Of a stretch of DNA of 64,000 nt, positions 33,669 through 42,479 are shown piece by piece. Below the pieces are notes generated by a model, which saw only the letters and a program-made list of their open reading frames with translations, did no database searches and had not been told where the DNA came from. The DNA comes from Convivina praedatoris (lineage in GTDB: Bacteria > Bacillota > Bacilli > Lactobacillales > Lactobacillaceae): assembly GCF_933208505.1 (NCBI RefSeq), contig NZ_CAKOEU010000003.1; one strand, 5' to 3'. The position numbers and the translations under genes were made by a program. Each line of letters starts with the position of its first letter. Within the stretch, counting starts at the first letter, position 1.

Positions 33669-34747
33669 TACTTATCCCCCTGCTTATTTTGTTCAATCAT
33701 GGTTAAGAAATCATCGAAAAGATATTCAGCATCATGTGGACCTGGTGCAGCATCCGGATGGAACTGGACTGAAAAGGCCGGGTGATTCTTTAAGGTCAAA
33801 CCTTCAACGGTTCCATCATTAATTTCTTCATGGGTCACAATCAAGTTAGTATCTTTCAAACTATCACGATCAACCGCATAACCATGATTTTGCGAAGTAA
33901 AGTCCATCCGCTTCTTGCCCTTGGTCGCAATGGCGTGATTAAAGCCCCGATGGCCAAACTTCATCTTGTAAGTGGAAGCCCCATTGGCCATGGCAAAGAG
34001 CTGATGCCCTAAACAAATGCCCATAACTGGTAGTTCTTCTTGAAGTTCACAAATAACTGGCAACACTTCTTGCACATCTTGAGGATCTCCAGGTCCATTC
34101 GAAAGCATAATACCATCAGGATGAGCGGCCAAAATCGTCTTGGCATCTGTGTCAGCCGGAAAAACAATCACATTCACATCTCGTTTAGCCAAAGAACGCA
34201 GAATTGAATTTTTAAGGCCAAAATCAATTAAGGCAACTGTAACACCTTGATTAGGATTTAAATATTGGGTCTTGGTCGTAGCTTGTTCAACACGATCATG
34301 CTTAGGATCAAATTCCTTTAATGCTTGGAAAACTTCATCGGTTACTTCATCAACTAAGGCCGCTTTCATGCTGCCTTCTTGGCGGAGTTCCTTGGTCAAT
34401 GCCCGCGTATCGACCCCAGTTAAACCAGGTAAATCATTTTCCTCAGCCCACTGTGGTAGTGACATCATTTCCCGCCAATTACTTGGTCGACGGGCAATTT
34501 CATGGACGACAATCGCAGCAGCAGCCGGTTTGATACTTTCAAAATCATCACGATTAATACCGTAATTTCCAATCAAAGGGTAAGTAAAGACAATAATCTC
34601 ACCGCGATAAGAAAGATCGGTAATTGACTCTTGATAACCCGACATCCCAGTATTAAACACTAATTCGGCGTAAACATCTTTCTTTGAGCCAAAAGCCTGT
34701 CCTGCATAAACCGAACCATTCTCCAGTACCAAATAACGTTTTTCCAT
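33668..34747 (-). CDS. carA: Carbamoyl-phosphate synthase small subunit (glutaminase)
   Basis: CarA hydrolyses glutamine and channels ammonia to CarB. The N-terminal CPSase domain (VLENGSVYAGQAFGS, ELVFNTGMSGYQESITDLSYRGEI) is followed by a class I amidotransferase domain with the nucleophile in MGICLGHQLFA and the catalytic His in VQFHPDAAPGPHDA. In most CarA proteins the residue two after this His is Glu (HPEA); here it is Asp (codon GAT), a conservative change in the triad. At 359 residues the length is normal. AAAGGA precedes the ATG, 3 bases after the pyrC stop. Confidence 0.96.
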   Translation of the reverse strand: MEKRYLVLENGSVYAGQAFGSKKDVYAELVFNTGMSGYQESITDLSYRGEIIVFTYPLIGNYGINRDDFESIKPAAAAIVVHEIARRPSNWREMMSLPQWAEENDLPGLTGVDTRALTKELRQEGSMKAALVDEVTDEVFQALKEFDPKHDRVEQATTKTQYLNPNQGVTVALIDFGLKNSILRSLAKRDVNVIVFPADTDAKTILAAHPDGIMLSNGPGDPQDVQEVLPVICELQEELPVMGICLGHQLFAMANGASTYKMKFGHRGFNHAIATKGKKRMDFTSQNHGYAVDRDSLKDTNLIVTHEEINDGTVEGLTLKNHPAFSVQFHPDAAPGPHDAEYLFDDFLTMIEQNKQGDK

Positions 34748-34749
34748 GC

Positions 34750-36024
34750 TTAATTCCTTTCAAATACTTGCTGTCCGGCTACCCAAGTGGCGACCGTGGT
34801 CCCATAAACTGACCAACCAATAAAGGGTGAATTACGACCCTTGGAGTAGAATTGATCGGCCGTAATTTCGGCTTGATTCTCTAAGTCAAAAAGTGCTAAA
34901 TCAGCCCTTACTCCAGCTTTAATTTCCGTTGGAGCGGATAAGTTGAAGGCCTGAACTGGTTTTACCAACATCCGATCAACCAAGGTTGCCAAATCCATTA
35001 CTCGCGATTGGACTAGATGGGTGTACATCAAGGCAAAACTAGTCTCAATACCCGTAATCCCAAAGGGTGCCTGGCGCATACTTTGGGCCTTTTCTTCACT
35101 CGTATGGGGGGCATGATCCGTGGCAATCATATCAATCGTGCCATCCAACAAACCAGCAATTAAAGCTTGACGATCATCTTCTGAACGCAAAGGTGGATTC
35201 ATCTTTAAGAGCGCATCGTCCTCGGTAATGTCATTTTCCGATAGTAATAAATGGTGCGGTGAAACTTCGGCAGTCACTTTGATTCCGGCTTGTTTGGCCA
35301 GACGAACCAGTTCAACCGATGTTTTAGTAGAAATATGGGCGACGTGATAGTGAACCCCAGTCGCTTGGGCTAGCACTAAATCTCGGGCTAATTGAGAACT
35401 TTCAGCCAAAGGTGTAATTCCTGGTAAACCAAGTTCTACAGCCCGTTTGCCAGCATTCATCACCCCACCATGAAGCATGGAATCATCTTCCAAATGGGCC
35501 GATAAAGGTTTATTAACCAAGGCAGCTGCCTGCATGGCTTGGTACATTGTCTCAGCCATTTGCACCCCCTTACCATCATTGGTAAAAGCTACTGCCCCAG
35601 CTGCGGCCATATCTTTAATATCAGCAACTTCAGTGGCGGTCAAATCTGCAGAAATCGCACCGTACTGACCTACATGGATCACACCATCAGCTTGATTACG
35701 GTGAATTTGAGCCTCCAATTTGGCCACCGTATCAGGTACTGGATTTAAGTTTGGCATAGCTAAGACGGTAGTAAATCCTCCGGCCGCAGCTGCCATTGAA
35801 CCAGTTTTAATCGTTTCTTTTTCAGTGTAGCCCGGATCACGAAAGTGTACGTGCACATCAACTAATCCCGGCGTTAGAAAGGAGCCATGAGCGGAATATA
35901 CTGTCATACCTGCTTTAGGTGTAATTGTCGGTGCAACTTCAACAATTTTTCCTTGATCTACTAACACATCTCGGGTTACCAAGGCTCCCTGGTTTAAAAT
36001 CTGAGCTTCCTTAATTAATTGCAT
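34750..36024 (-). CDS. pyrC: Dihydroorotase
   Basis: An amidohydrolase, class I dihydroorotase, closing carbamoyl aspartate to dihydroorotate. Metal ligands are seen in GLVDVHVHFRDPG (His58, His60), further on in the LSAHLEDDS and YHVAHIST histidines, and in the Asp of IATDHAPHTSEEK. At 424 residues the length is normal. GGAGG precedes the ATG, which lies 14 bases inside the end of pyrB, so the genes are coupled. Confidence 0.97.
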   Translation of the reverse strand: MQLIKEAQILNQGALVTRDVLVDQGKIVEVAPTITPKAGMTVYSAHGSFLTPGLVDVHVHFRDPGYTEKETIKTGSMAAAAGGFTTVLAMPNLNPVPDTVAKLEAQIHRNQADGVIHVGQYGAISADLTATEVADIKDMAAAGAVAFTNDGKGVQMAETMYQAMQAAALVNKPLSAHLEDDSMLHGGVMNAGKRAVELGLPGITPLAESSQLARDLVLAQATGVHYHVAHISTKTSVELVRLAKQAGIKVTAEVSPHHLLLSENDITEDDALLKMNPPLRSEDDRQALIAGLLDGTIDMIATDHAPHTSEEKAQSMRQAPFGITGIETSFALMYTHLVQSRVMDLATLVDRMLVKPVQAFNLSAPTEIKAGVRADLALFDLENQAEITADQFYSKGRNSPFIGWSVYGTTVATWVAGQQVFERN

Positions 36025-36922
36025 CTGCTACCTCCGATTGAATACTTTCTAGCATGGCCATGCGGGCATAAACCCCGTTAGTCATTTGTTCAAATATCTT
36101 TGATTTAGGTGCTTCAACTAAATCACTAGCAATTTCCACATCGCGATTCACCGGACCGGGATGCATGATAATGGCGTTATCTCGTAATCTTTGGTAACGT
36201 TCCTGGGTCAATCCATAAGCTTGGTGGTACTGTAAGGCTGAAAAGGACTGATTTTCTTGATTAGTAATCCGCTCATGTTGTACTCGCAAGAACATCAAGA
36301 CATCGACTTGATCCAATTGGTCATCCAAATCAACATAGTCCCCAAACTTTTCAAATGTCGAATCATGCCAAATCTCAGGCCCACTTAACGTAATGCTAGC
36401 CCCCAAACGCTGGAAAATTTCAGCATTGGAATGAGCCACGCGCGAATGAGCAAGATCACCAACAATCCGAATCTTAAGTCCTTGGAAATGGCCAAAATGT
36501 TCGTAAATCGTTACTAAATCCAACAGGCTTTGGGAAGGATGCTGCCCACTACCATCCCCAGCATTGACTAGGGTTGGTAAGGGATGACGACCATCATCTA
36601 AATGTTCATACCAAGCAGTTTGGGCATGGCGAACTACCGCTACATCAACGCCAATAGCCTTAATCGTTTTCAAGGTATCTGCTAAACTCTCGCCTTTTGA
36701 CATAGAACTATTTTGCGGATTAATGTCAATGACCTGCCAACCTAAACGATGTTCAGCCATTTGAAAACTAGTCGCGGTTCGTGTTGAATTTTCAAAGAAT
36801 AAATTAGCCACCGTGTATGTTTGACCGACAGGTTGTGCCCCTTGTTTAAGGGCCAGCGAACGCTCCACCAAAGCTATAATTTGCTTCGTTGATTGCGCGT
36901 TGATATTTAGAAAATGAGCCAT
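36011..36922 (-). CDS. pyrB: Aspartate carbamoyltransferase catalytic subunit
   Basis: This enzyme joins carbamoyl phosphate and aspartate. The carbamoyl-phosphate motif is FENSTRTATSF (Ser46-Thr49), and the aspartate-binding region shows MHPGPVNRDVEI. No regulatory PyrI subunit is present, as is normal for Firmicutes. At 303 residues the length is normal. It is the first gene of the pyr operon, directly after the PyrR-type attenuator, with AAAGGA before the ATG. Confidence 0.97.
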   Translation of the reverse strand: MAHFLNINAQSTKQIIALVERSLALKQGAQPVGQTYTVANLFFENSTRTATSFQMAEHRLGWQVIDINPQNSSMSKGESLADTLKTIKAIGVDVAVVRHAQTAWYEHLDDGRHPLPTLVNAGDGSGQHPSQSLLDLVTIYEHFGHFQGLKIRIVGDLAHSRVAHSNAEIFQRLGASITLSGPEIWHDSTFEKFGDYVDLDDQLDQVDVLMFLRVQHERITNQENQSFSALQYHQAYGLTQERYQRLRDNAIIMHPGPVNRDVEIASDLVEAPKSKIFEQMTNGVYARMAMLESIQSEVADAIN

Positions 36923-36941
36923 TGGATTCCTTTCTGATTAT

Positions 36942-37042
36942 AAAAAAGCCAAGCAGATAGTGCTACCTGCTTGGCTAAAAAGAATTACGAGGATCCAGTT
37001 AGGCCTTGTAATTAATTGAACTCCTTGCAGGCCTCGCAGGAC
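36942..37042 (-). promoter_or_regulatory. PyrR-dependent attenuator in the pyr operon leader
   Basis: On the minus strand the leader holds GTCCTGCGAGGCCTGCAAGG (37042-37023), close to the PyrR anti-antiterminator consensus. It then has a competing segment, and then a perfect 10-bp terminator stem AGCCAAGCAG/CTGCTTGGCT (36976-36967 with 36956-36947) with six T. PyrR with UMP should stabilise the first hairpin and so favour termination before pyrB. Confidence 0.88.
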
Positions 37043-37069
37043 CTGATTAAAGGTTTTATAATTTTATTA

Positions 37070-37098
37070 AATATAACACGGATATAAATCTATAACAA
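37070..37098 (-). promoter_or_regulatory. Promoter of the pyr operon
   Basis: -35 TTGTTA (37098-37093) and -10 TATATT (37075-37070) are separated by 17 bases, placing the start just upstream of the PyrR leader. Confidence 0.7.
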
Positions 37099-37113
37099 GT
37101 GGCCTACTGATAC

Positions 37114-37698
37114 CTAAAAAGTCCCGACCACTTTACCCCGAATATCTTTTTGTGCTACGAAACCAAAATAGCGACTATCATTGGATTGAGAGCGTTTATC
37201 CCCTAGTACAAAATATTTTCCAGCTGGTACTCGTTCTTGATGACGATCCCCACTTTTCCATAATGAACTCTCGGATAAGGTCTTTAAGTCCCAGGGATCA
37301 CCGAAAATTAATTCGGTTCCACTTCCTTTTTCTTGACTACTGAGATAGGTTTGTGGGACTAATTTTTGATTTACATATAGTGCTCCCTGATGATAAGCAA
37401 CTGTATCACCAGGGAGGCCAATTACCCGTTGGACATAATTATTAGCTTTTCCCTGCCGAGCATCAATTCCACGAGCGGCAAAGTTAACCAGATCTCCCCG
37501 TTGAATCTTAGTCAAACGATTAATAAAAACATACTGATGATTTTTAAGGGTTGGCGCCATCGCATTACCCTGAACCAGACTGGCGGTAAAAATAAAACGA
37601 TGAATTAACCAACCAACCACGAGGGCAGCTAAAATCAAAAGCAAGTACTGCTTAGTAAATTTTACGATGCTGGGCCATATTTTTTTTACTTTTTCCAT
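37114..37698 (-). CDS. Signal peptidase I homologue lacking the catalytic Ser/Lys dyad
   Basis: A 194-residue S26-type signal peptidase fold with one N-terminal membrane anchor (residues about 18-38). Box B, normally GxSMxPTL, reads QGNAMAPTL with Ala46 in place of the catalytic Ser. Box D, normally YVKRVIGLPGD, reads YVQRVIGLPGD with Gln90 in place of the catalytic Lys. Box E is intact (VLGDKRSQSNDSRYFG). DNA at both sites is unambiguous (GCG, CAA) and the frame is open, so this is not a random pseudogene; a binding, chaperone or regulatory role is possible. Downstream of the YlbF-like gene but separated by a terminator. Confidence 0.88.
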   Translation of the reverse strand: MEKVKKIWPSIVKFTKQYLLLILAALVVGWLIHRFIFTASLVQGNAMAPTLKNHQYVFINRLTKIQRGDLVNFAARGIDARQGKANNYVQRVIGLPGDTVAYHQGALYVNQKLVPQTYLSSQEKGSGTELIFGDPWDLKTLSESSLWKSGDRHQERVPAGKYFVLGDKRSQSNDSRYFGFVAQKDIRGKVVGTF

Positions 37699-37714
37699 AG
37701 AATTATTTTTAAAG

Positions 37715-37741
37715 AAAAAGCAATTCGATTGAATTGCTTTT
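37715..37741 (-). terminator. Intrinsic terminator after the YlbF/YheA-type gene
   Basis: The perfect 10-bp stem AAAGCAATTC/GAATTGCTTT with a four-base loop is followed by T residues on the minus strand. Confidence 0.8.
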
Positions 37742-37754
37742 ACAATATTATTAC

Positions 37755-38102
37755 TTATTGAGCTGCATAGGCCTCTGAAATTGGCTTAGTAACGATGTCG
37801 TTTAATTCACCCAACAAGCTATTTAGAGCCTGTTCAGCAGCCATCAATCCTTTAATCAATTCGTTTTCTTGTACTTGCTTAGCAACAGCATCCCATTCTT
37901 TTTCTTGTTCAGGAGCAGGAGTTTCTTGAGCCTGCATCATTTGTTGCACCTTCATTTGAATGCCTTGGAATTGTTCAAACAAAGCCTTAGCTTCAACATC
38001 AGCCTTCACGGCTGAAAAAGCATTTTGCCAAGTAATATACTGATCAGTTTCAGTTAAAACATTAGCCATTTCGTTTGCATTATCGTAAATATTTACTGTC
38101 AT
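37755..38102 (-). CDS. YlbF/YheA family protein (UPF0342)
   Basis: A 115-residue helical protein. NIYDNANEMANVLTETDQYITWQNAFSAVKADVEAKALFEQFQGIQMKVQQMM matches the YlbF/YmcA superfamily, UPF0342 branch. In Bacillus, relatives act in competence, sporulation and RNase Y-dependent mRNA maturation; the role of the UPF0342 branch is not established. It follows pbp1A on the same strand after 48 bases and ends in a terminator. Confidence 0.85.
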   Translation of the reverse strand: MTVNIYDNANEMANVLTETDQYITWQNAFSAVKADVEAKALFEQFQGIQMKVQQMMQAQETPAPEQEKEWDAVAKQVQENELIKGLMAAEQALNSLLGELNDIVTKPISEAYAAQ

Positions 38103-38149
38103 TTGACTAGTCCCTTCTAACTCTTAAAATTATCTTCTTGTACTCATGG

Positions 38150-40231
38150 CTAATTACCTAGCCAACTCCTAATAGTATCCCATACTTTATTAGCACCATC
38201 AACCGTTTTATTGACCCCATCGTTAATTGCATTTTGGGCGTTGCTAGCCCAATCTTGCTTATTATCGCTGTTATTTTTATTACTATCACTAGCAGGCTTA
38301 TTGGGATTAGTTACGGTGAAATTGCGTTCATCAGTATTAGGCAGAATTTGACCCATTGAAGTTTTTACCAATGGCCCAATTGTTCCCATCAAGCCAAGTG
38401 GCAGAGAATTAGGACTGCTTCCTTCTAATCCCATCCAACTAACCTGCACCACATCACGCGTATAGGCCACTGCCCATGAATCTTTCGATGAGTTAGCATT
38501 GTTAGGATCATTGGGATTTTCAGTTGTTCCGGTCTTACCAGCAATGGTATAACCACTTGGTGCAGCACCAGCACCTGTTCCATTAGTATAGGTACCTAAC
38601 ATCATCCGAGTCATGTTGTCAGCAACCTTACTACTAATCACCTGTTTTTGTTTGTAGTCCGGTTGGCTAACAACCACTTTGCCAGAAGAATCAACAATCT
38701 TATTGATGTAATGTGCCTGGCTCATCGTCCCATCATTAGCAAAGGCCGTGTAAGCCTGCGCCATATCTTGTGGTGAGACCCCCTTGGTCAAACCACCCAA
38801 GGCCAATGCATAATTCTTATCATCGTTCGTAACTGGTAGGCCAAACTTCTGGGCACTATCAAAACCAACATTGACACCCAATTTATTTAGTAAGTAAACC
38901 GCCGGAATATTGTAGGAATGCTCCAGTGCTTGATACATAGTTACATCACCAGTTTGCACATTTAAGGCATTATTAGGTGAATAACCATTGGTTCCAAAGC
39001 TTAACTGATGGTTAGGTAACTTACTGTCAATCGTATAACCAGCCTCTAACGCTGGTGCATAGACAACAATTGGCTTAATAATTGACCCAGGTTGCAGTCG
39101 GGATTGATTAGCCCGATTGAAACCTCGGAAAGTATGAGTAGTTTCCCGGCCACCAATCACCGCCCGAACGCCACCGCTTTGCGCATTTAACACTATGGTA
39201 GCAGCCTGAGCTTCACTTTGGCTATTAAACAGGGCGTTATTTTGATAGTCATTTTGTAGATTTTGCTGATCCTTTTGGTTCAGCGTCGTATAAATCTTAT
39301 ACCCATGATTCATGATGTCTTTTTCATCTAGGCCATATTTGTTAACAGCTTCGGCGATTACAGAATCAAAGAACCAAGGATAACGATAGGAATCATCACC
39401 AGTATAAGTATCATTTAAAACAATTGGCGTGGCTTTAGCTTGAGCAGCTTCCTGACTGGTTAACTTTTTATTCTCAACCATGGTCTGAATAACTAAATCC
39501 CGCCGACTTTTAGATCGATCGGGATGATCAATCGGATTAAAGCCACTAGGATTAGTTAACATCCCAGCCAAAGTAGCGGCTTGGGCCGTCGTTAATTCAC
39601 TAGCATGAACCCCAAAATACTTTTGGGAAGCATCTTCGACCCCCCAGACACCATTTCCAAACCATGAATTATTCAAATACATGGTTAAAATAGCATCCTT
39701 AGAATAAACTTGTTCTACCTGCATGGATAAGAAAATTTCCTTAAGCTTACGGGAAAAAGTTTGTTCCTGAGTCAAATAGGCGTTTTTAACCAACTGCTGC
39801 GTAATGGTCGATCCACCACCCGAAATGACATGGGAACCAGTCAGACGGTTTCGAACAAAAAGAAAAACTGCTCGTCCTAGGCCCTTAATCGAGAAACCAT
39901 GTTCGTGGTAGAAATTACGATCTTCAACCGATAACACCGCGTCACGCATATTTTGTGAAATCTGGTTATATTTAACGTAAGTACCTTTTTGAGAATATAA
40001 CTCCCCCGCCATCTGGCCACTATTATCATAGATATTAGTTGTCTGCGACAGGTTCGCTTCTAATTTTTGGACATGAGCCGTCTTAGCAATGGTCACCAAA
40101 TAAAGACTAACCACTAAAAACAAAGCCAAAAAGCTGACGATCAATAAACGTCCCAGTTGCCATCGGTCCCAGAAAGCCTTTAGACTCTGCTGAAACTTAG
40201 GCCACCCTATTAAAGAGTTTGTTTTTTTCAT
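38150..40231 (-). CDS. Class A penicillin-binding protein (PBP1A-like)
   Basis: Bifunctional peptidoglycan synthase of 693 residues. It has a short cytoplasmic tail, a membrane anchor (about residues 29-49, LLIVSFLALFLVVSLYLVTI), a GT51 glycosyltransferase domain with VEDRNFYHEHGFS (catalytic Glu) and GGGSTITQQLVKN, then a transpeptidase domain with the SxxK nucleophile in LQPGSIIKPIV, an SYN motif and KTGTTE. The C-terminal tail is Asn/Ser/Asp-rich and low complexity. It is encoded between argS and the YlbF-like gene, a typical lactobacillar neighbourhood. It polymerises and cross-links glycan outside the membrane. Confidence 0.94.
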   Translation of the reverse strand: MKKTNSLIGWPKFQQSLKAFWDRWQLGRLLIVSFLALFLVVSLYLVTIAKTAHVQKLEANLSQTTNIYDNSGQMAGELYSQKGTYVKYNQISQNMRDAVLSVEDRNFYHEHGFSIKGLGRAVFLFVRNRLTGSHVISGGGSTITQQLVKNAYLTQEQTFSRKLKEIFLSMQVEQVYSKDAILTMYLNNSWFGNGVWGVEDASQKYFGVHASELTTAQAATLAGMLTNPSGFNPIDHPDRSKSRRDLVIQTMVENKKLTSQEAAQAKATPIVLNDTYTGDDSYRYPWFFDSVIAEAVNKYGLDEKDIMNHGYKIYTTLNQKDQQNLQNDYQNNALFNSQSEAQAATIVLNAQSGGVRAVIGGRETTHTFRGFNRANQSRLQPGSIIKPIVVYAPALEAGYTIDSKLPNHQLSFGTNGYSPNNALNVQTGDVTMYQALEHSYNIPAVYLLNKLGVNVGFDSAQKFGLPVTNDDKNYALALGGLTKGVSPQDMAQAYTAFANDGTMSQAHYINKIVDSSGKVVVSQPDYKQKQVISSKVADNMTRMMLGTYTNGTGAGAAPSGYTIAGKTGTTENPNDPNNANSSKDSWAVAYTRDVVQVSWMGLEGSSPNSLPLGLMGTIGPLVKTSMGQILPNTDERNFTVTNPNKPASDSNKNNSDNKQDWASNAQNAINDGVNKTVDGANKVWDTIRSWLGN

Positions 40232-40314
40232 ACTTGTCCTTATTTAAATTACACAAATCAAAGCTGATATTGCCAATTTAAAATTTCCAATTATTAATTA
40301 GTAAAACCTAATTC

Positions 40315-42006
40315 TTACATTTCACTAGGGGCTTGTACACCTAACAAACGTAATGATTCAGTTAAAACCGTTGAGACGGCAGCAACTAAAGCTAGCCGAG
40401 CATTTAACTGCTGATCGTTGGTCAAAATCTTGGAATTAGCATAATACTTATTAAAGTTACGAGCAAGTAATAATGCATACTTGGCAATCACACTTGGTTC
40501 GCGGTTATCCCACGCTCGTTTAACAGTTTGTGGGAAATTACCTAAAGTGGTGACGATATCCCAAGTTTGGTCATCATCTAAGTCTAAATCAGTCAGATCA
40601 ATTTCACGTTGAGCTTTCCGCAAAATCGACTGAGCCCGAGCATTGGTATATTGTACGTATGGACCGGTATCCCCTTCAAAACGAACAACTTCTTCCAAGT
40701 TAAAATCAAAGTTATTTTTACGATCATTCATCAAATCGTGGAAAACAACCGCTCCAGCGCCCACTTGTTCGGCTACGAGTTCTTTATTCGCTAGGTCAGG
40801 ATTCTTTTCTTGAATTTGCGCCAATGCTAGTTGATGGGCATCATCCAAAACATCTTTTAGCAAAACCACATCACCCTTACGAGTGGACATCTTCTTACCG
40901 TTAAACGTAATCAAACCAAAAGCGATATGTTCAATATCATCAGCCCAAGGCATTCCCATCAAAGACAAAACGGCTCGTAACTGCACAAAGTGCTCCCGTT
41001 GCTCACCACCAACAACATACAATGACTTCACAAAGTTATAGGTTTCTTTACGGTAAATAGCAGCGGCCAAATCACGGGTCATGTACAACGTTGCCCCGTC
41101 CGAACGCTTAATCATGGCGGGCGTCAAATTCGGATCGATGTCGGACAAATCAACAATTTCAGCCCCTTGCGATTTAACCAAAAGCTTCTTATCAACTAAT
41201 TGATTAACAACGCCATCCATTTTATCGTTGTAGAAAGCTTCCCCATTAAATGAATCAAAATCAATTCCTAGGCGGTCATAGATAGTCGTAAATTCCTTTA
41301 ATGATTCATTACGGAACCACGTCCAGAGTTCTTGAGCTTCTGGATCACCATCTTCTAACTTTTTAAACCAGGCCCGGCCAGCATCATTTAAGCTATCATC
41401 AGCCTTAGCTTTTTCGTGAAATTCAACATAATAACGCAAAAGAGTGCCGATTGGATCATCCTTAACCTCGGCTTCATTTCCCCAAGTTTTGTAGGCATAG
41501 ATTAATTTACCAAATTGGGTTCCCCAGTCACCCAGATGGTTAATTCGTACTGGTTGATAGCCATTTTTAGCCGTAATGTTGGCCAAAGAATTACCGATAA
41601 CAGTTGAACGCAGGTGTCCCATTGACATTGGCTTGGCAATGTTAGGAGAAGACATATCAATGGTCACATGCCCTGCTTGACCATCTTGATTATCGCCATA
41701 GTGCTCACCAGCTTCTAAAATACTAGCAATTGTTAGCTTAGCCGTTGCCATCTTATCTAGGAAAAAATTAATGTAAGGACCCGTAGCCACAACTTTTTCA
41801 AAGTTGCTCTTATCAATTTTTTCTACCAGGTCGGCAGCAATTTGCTGAGGGGCTTTTTTATATAACTTAGCCAAAGTAAAAGTTGGAAAGGCCCAATCCC
41901 CTAATTTAGTAGTTTTAGGCGTTTCCATTTTTTCATCAATTTCGGCGGGGCTTAATTCTGGAACCACTGCTGTTAAGGCAGCCACCACCATTTGATTTTT
42001 CGACAT
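40315..42006 (-). CDS. argS: Arginyl-tRNA synthetase
   Basis: A class I synthetase. The HIGH-type motif is MSMGHLRST (Met129-Leu132), preceded by SSPNIAKP, and the KMSKS-type motif is GKKMSTRKGDVVLL. The C-terminal DALR anticodon-binding domain ends in LTESLRLLGVQAPSEM. At 563 residues it has the normal length. The AAAGGAT ribosome binding site precedes the ATG. Its own promoter is expected in the 160-base gap to the DUF2187 gene. Confidence 0.97.
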   Translation of the reverse strand: MSKNQMVVAALTAVVPELSPAEIDEKMETPKTTKLGDWAFPTFTLAKLYKKAPQQIAADLVEKIDKSNFEKVVATGPYINFFLDKMATAKLTIASILEAGEHYGDNQDGQAGHVTIDMSSPNIAKPMSMGHLRSTVIGNSLANITAKNGYQPVRINHLGDWGTQFGKLIYAYKTWGNEAEVKDDPIGTLLRYYVEFHEKAKADDSLNDAGRAWFKKLEDGDPEAQELWTWFRNESLKEFTTIYDRLGIDFDSFNGEAFYNDKMDGVVNQLVDKKLLVKSQGAEIVDLSDIDPNLTPAMIKRSDGATLYMTRDLAAAIYRKETYNFVKSLYVVGGEQREHFVQLRAVLSLMGMPWADDIEHIAFGLITFNGKKMSTRKGDVVLLKDVLDDAHQLALAQIQEKNPDLANKELVAEQVGAGAVVFHDLMNDRKNNFDFNLEEVVRFEGDTGPYVQYTNARAQSILRKAQREIDLTDLDLDDDQTWDIVTTLGNFPQTVKRAWDNREPSVIAKYALLLARNFNKYYANSKILTNDQQLNARLALVAAVSTVLTESLRLLGVQAPSEM

Positions 42007-42070
42007 ATAACAATCCTTTCGGTTAATTAATACTATTATACTGTATCAATTCTCATTGAACTAGTAAATT

Positions 42071-42109
42071 AAAAGGGCTCTCTCCCGATTAAATCAAGAG
42101 ACGAGCCCT
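42071..42109 (-). terminator. Intrinsic terminator after the DUF2187 gene
   Basis: The stem AGGGCTC/GAGCCCT (42109-42103 with 42080-42074), extended by further partial pairing, is followed by TTTT on the minus strand. Confidence 0.8.
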
Positions 42110-42169
42110 GCTTGCACGACCGTACTAATCCAACAACAAGATTTTTATAATAGTAGTCTTAGCTAAATA

Positions 42170-42427
42170 TTAATCTTCTTGTTCTTCTGGAGTTGGAGCA
42201 GCCTGGATTACCTCAACGTCAGCCATACGGACAATGGCCCGATGGTTCATTTCGTTAACTGCTGGTTGGTCAGCCGGTGCATTCTCAACAATTTCAACCA
42301 ATAATGCATTTTCGTAAACTTTTTCAACTTTACCGGTAAATGGTTTTTCTAAATTGCCATAGGCAGGGGCCAATAGGACATCCCCTACATGAAACTTTGC
42401 AGCTTGTTCTTCTTCTGCCTTACTCAT
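42170..42427 (-). CDS. DUF2187 (YkvS-type) KOW-like small protein
   Basis: 85 residues. KFHVGDVLLAPAYGNLEKPFTGKVEKVYENALLVEI and NHRAIVRMADVEVI show the SH3/KOW-like DUF2187 pattern (COG4873). The acidic tail TPEEQED is variable. The function is unknown; KOW-like folds often bind RNA or ribosomal partners. GGAGG lies before the ATG. It sits between coaBC and argS. Confidence 0.8.
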   Translation of the reverse strand: MSKAEEEQAAKFHVGDVLLAPAYGNLEKPFTGKVEKVYENALLVEIVENAPADQPAVNEMNHRAIVRMADVEVIQAAPTPEEQED

Positions 42428-42479
42428 TTGGGCCTCCGTTCACCTTACATGAAACATTATTTTACCATACTTAAATGCT

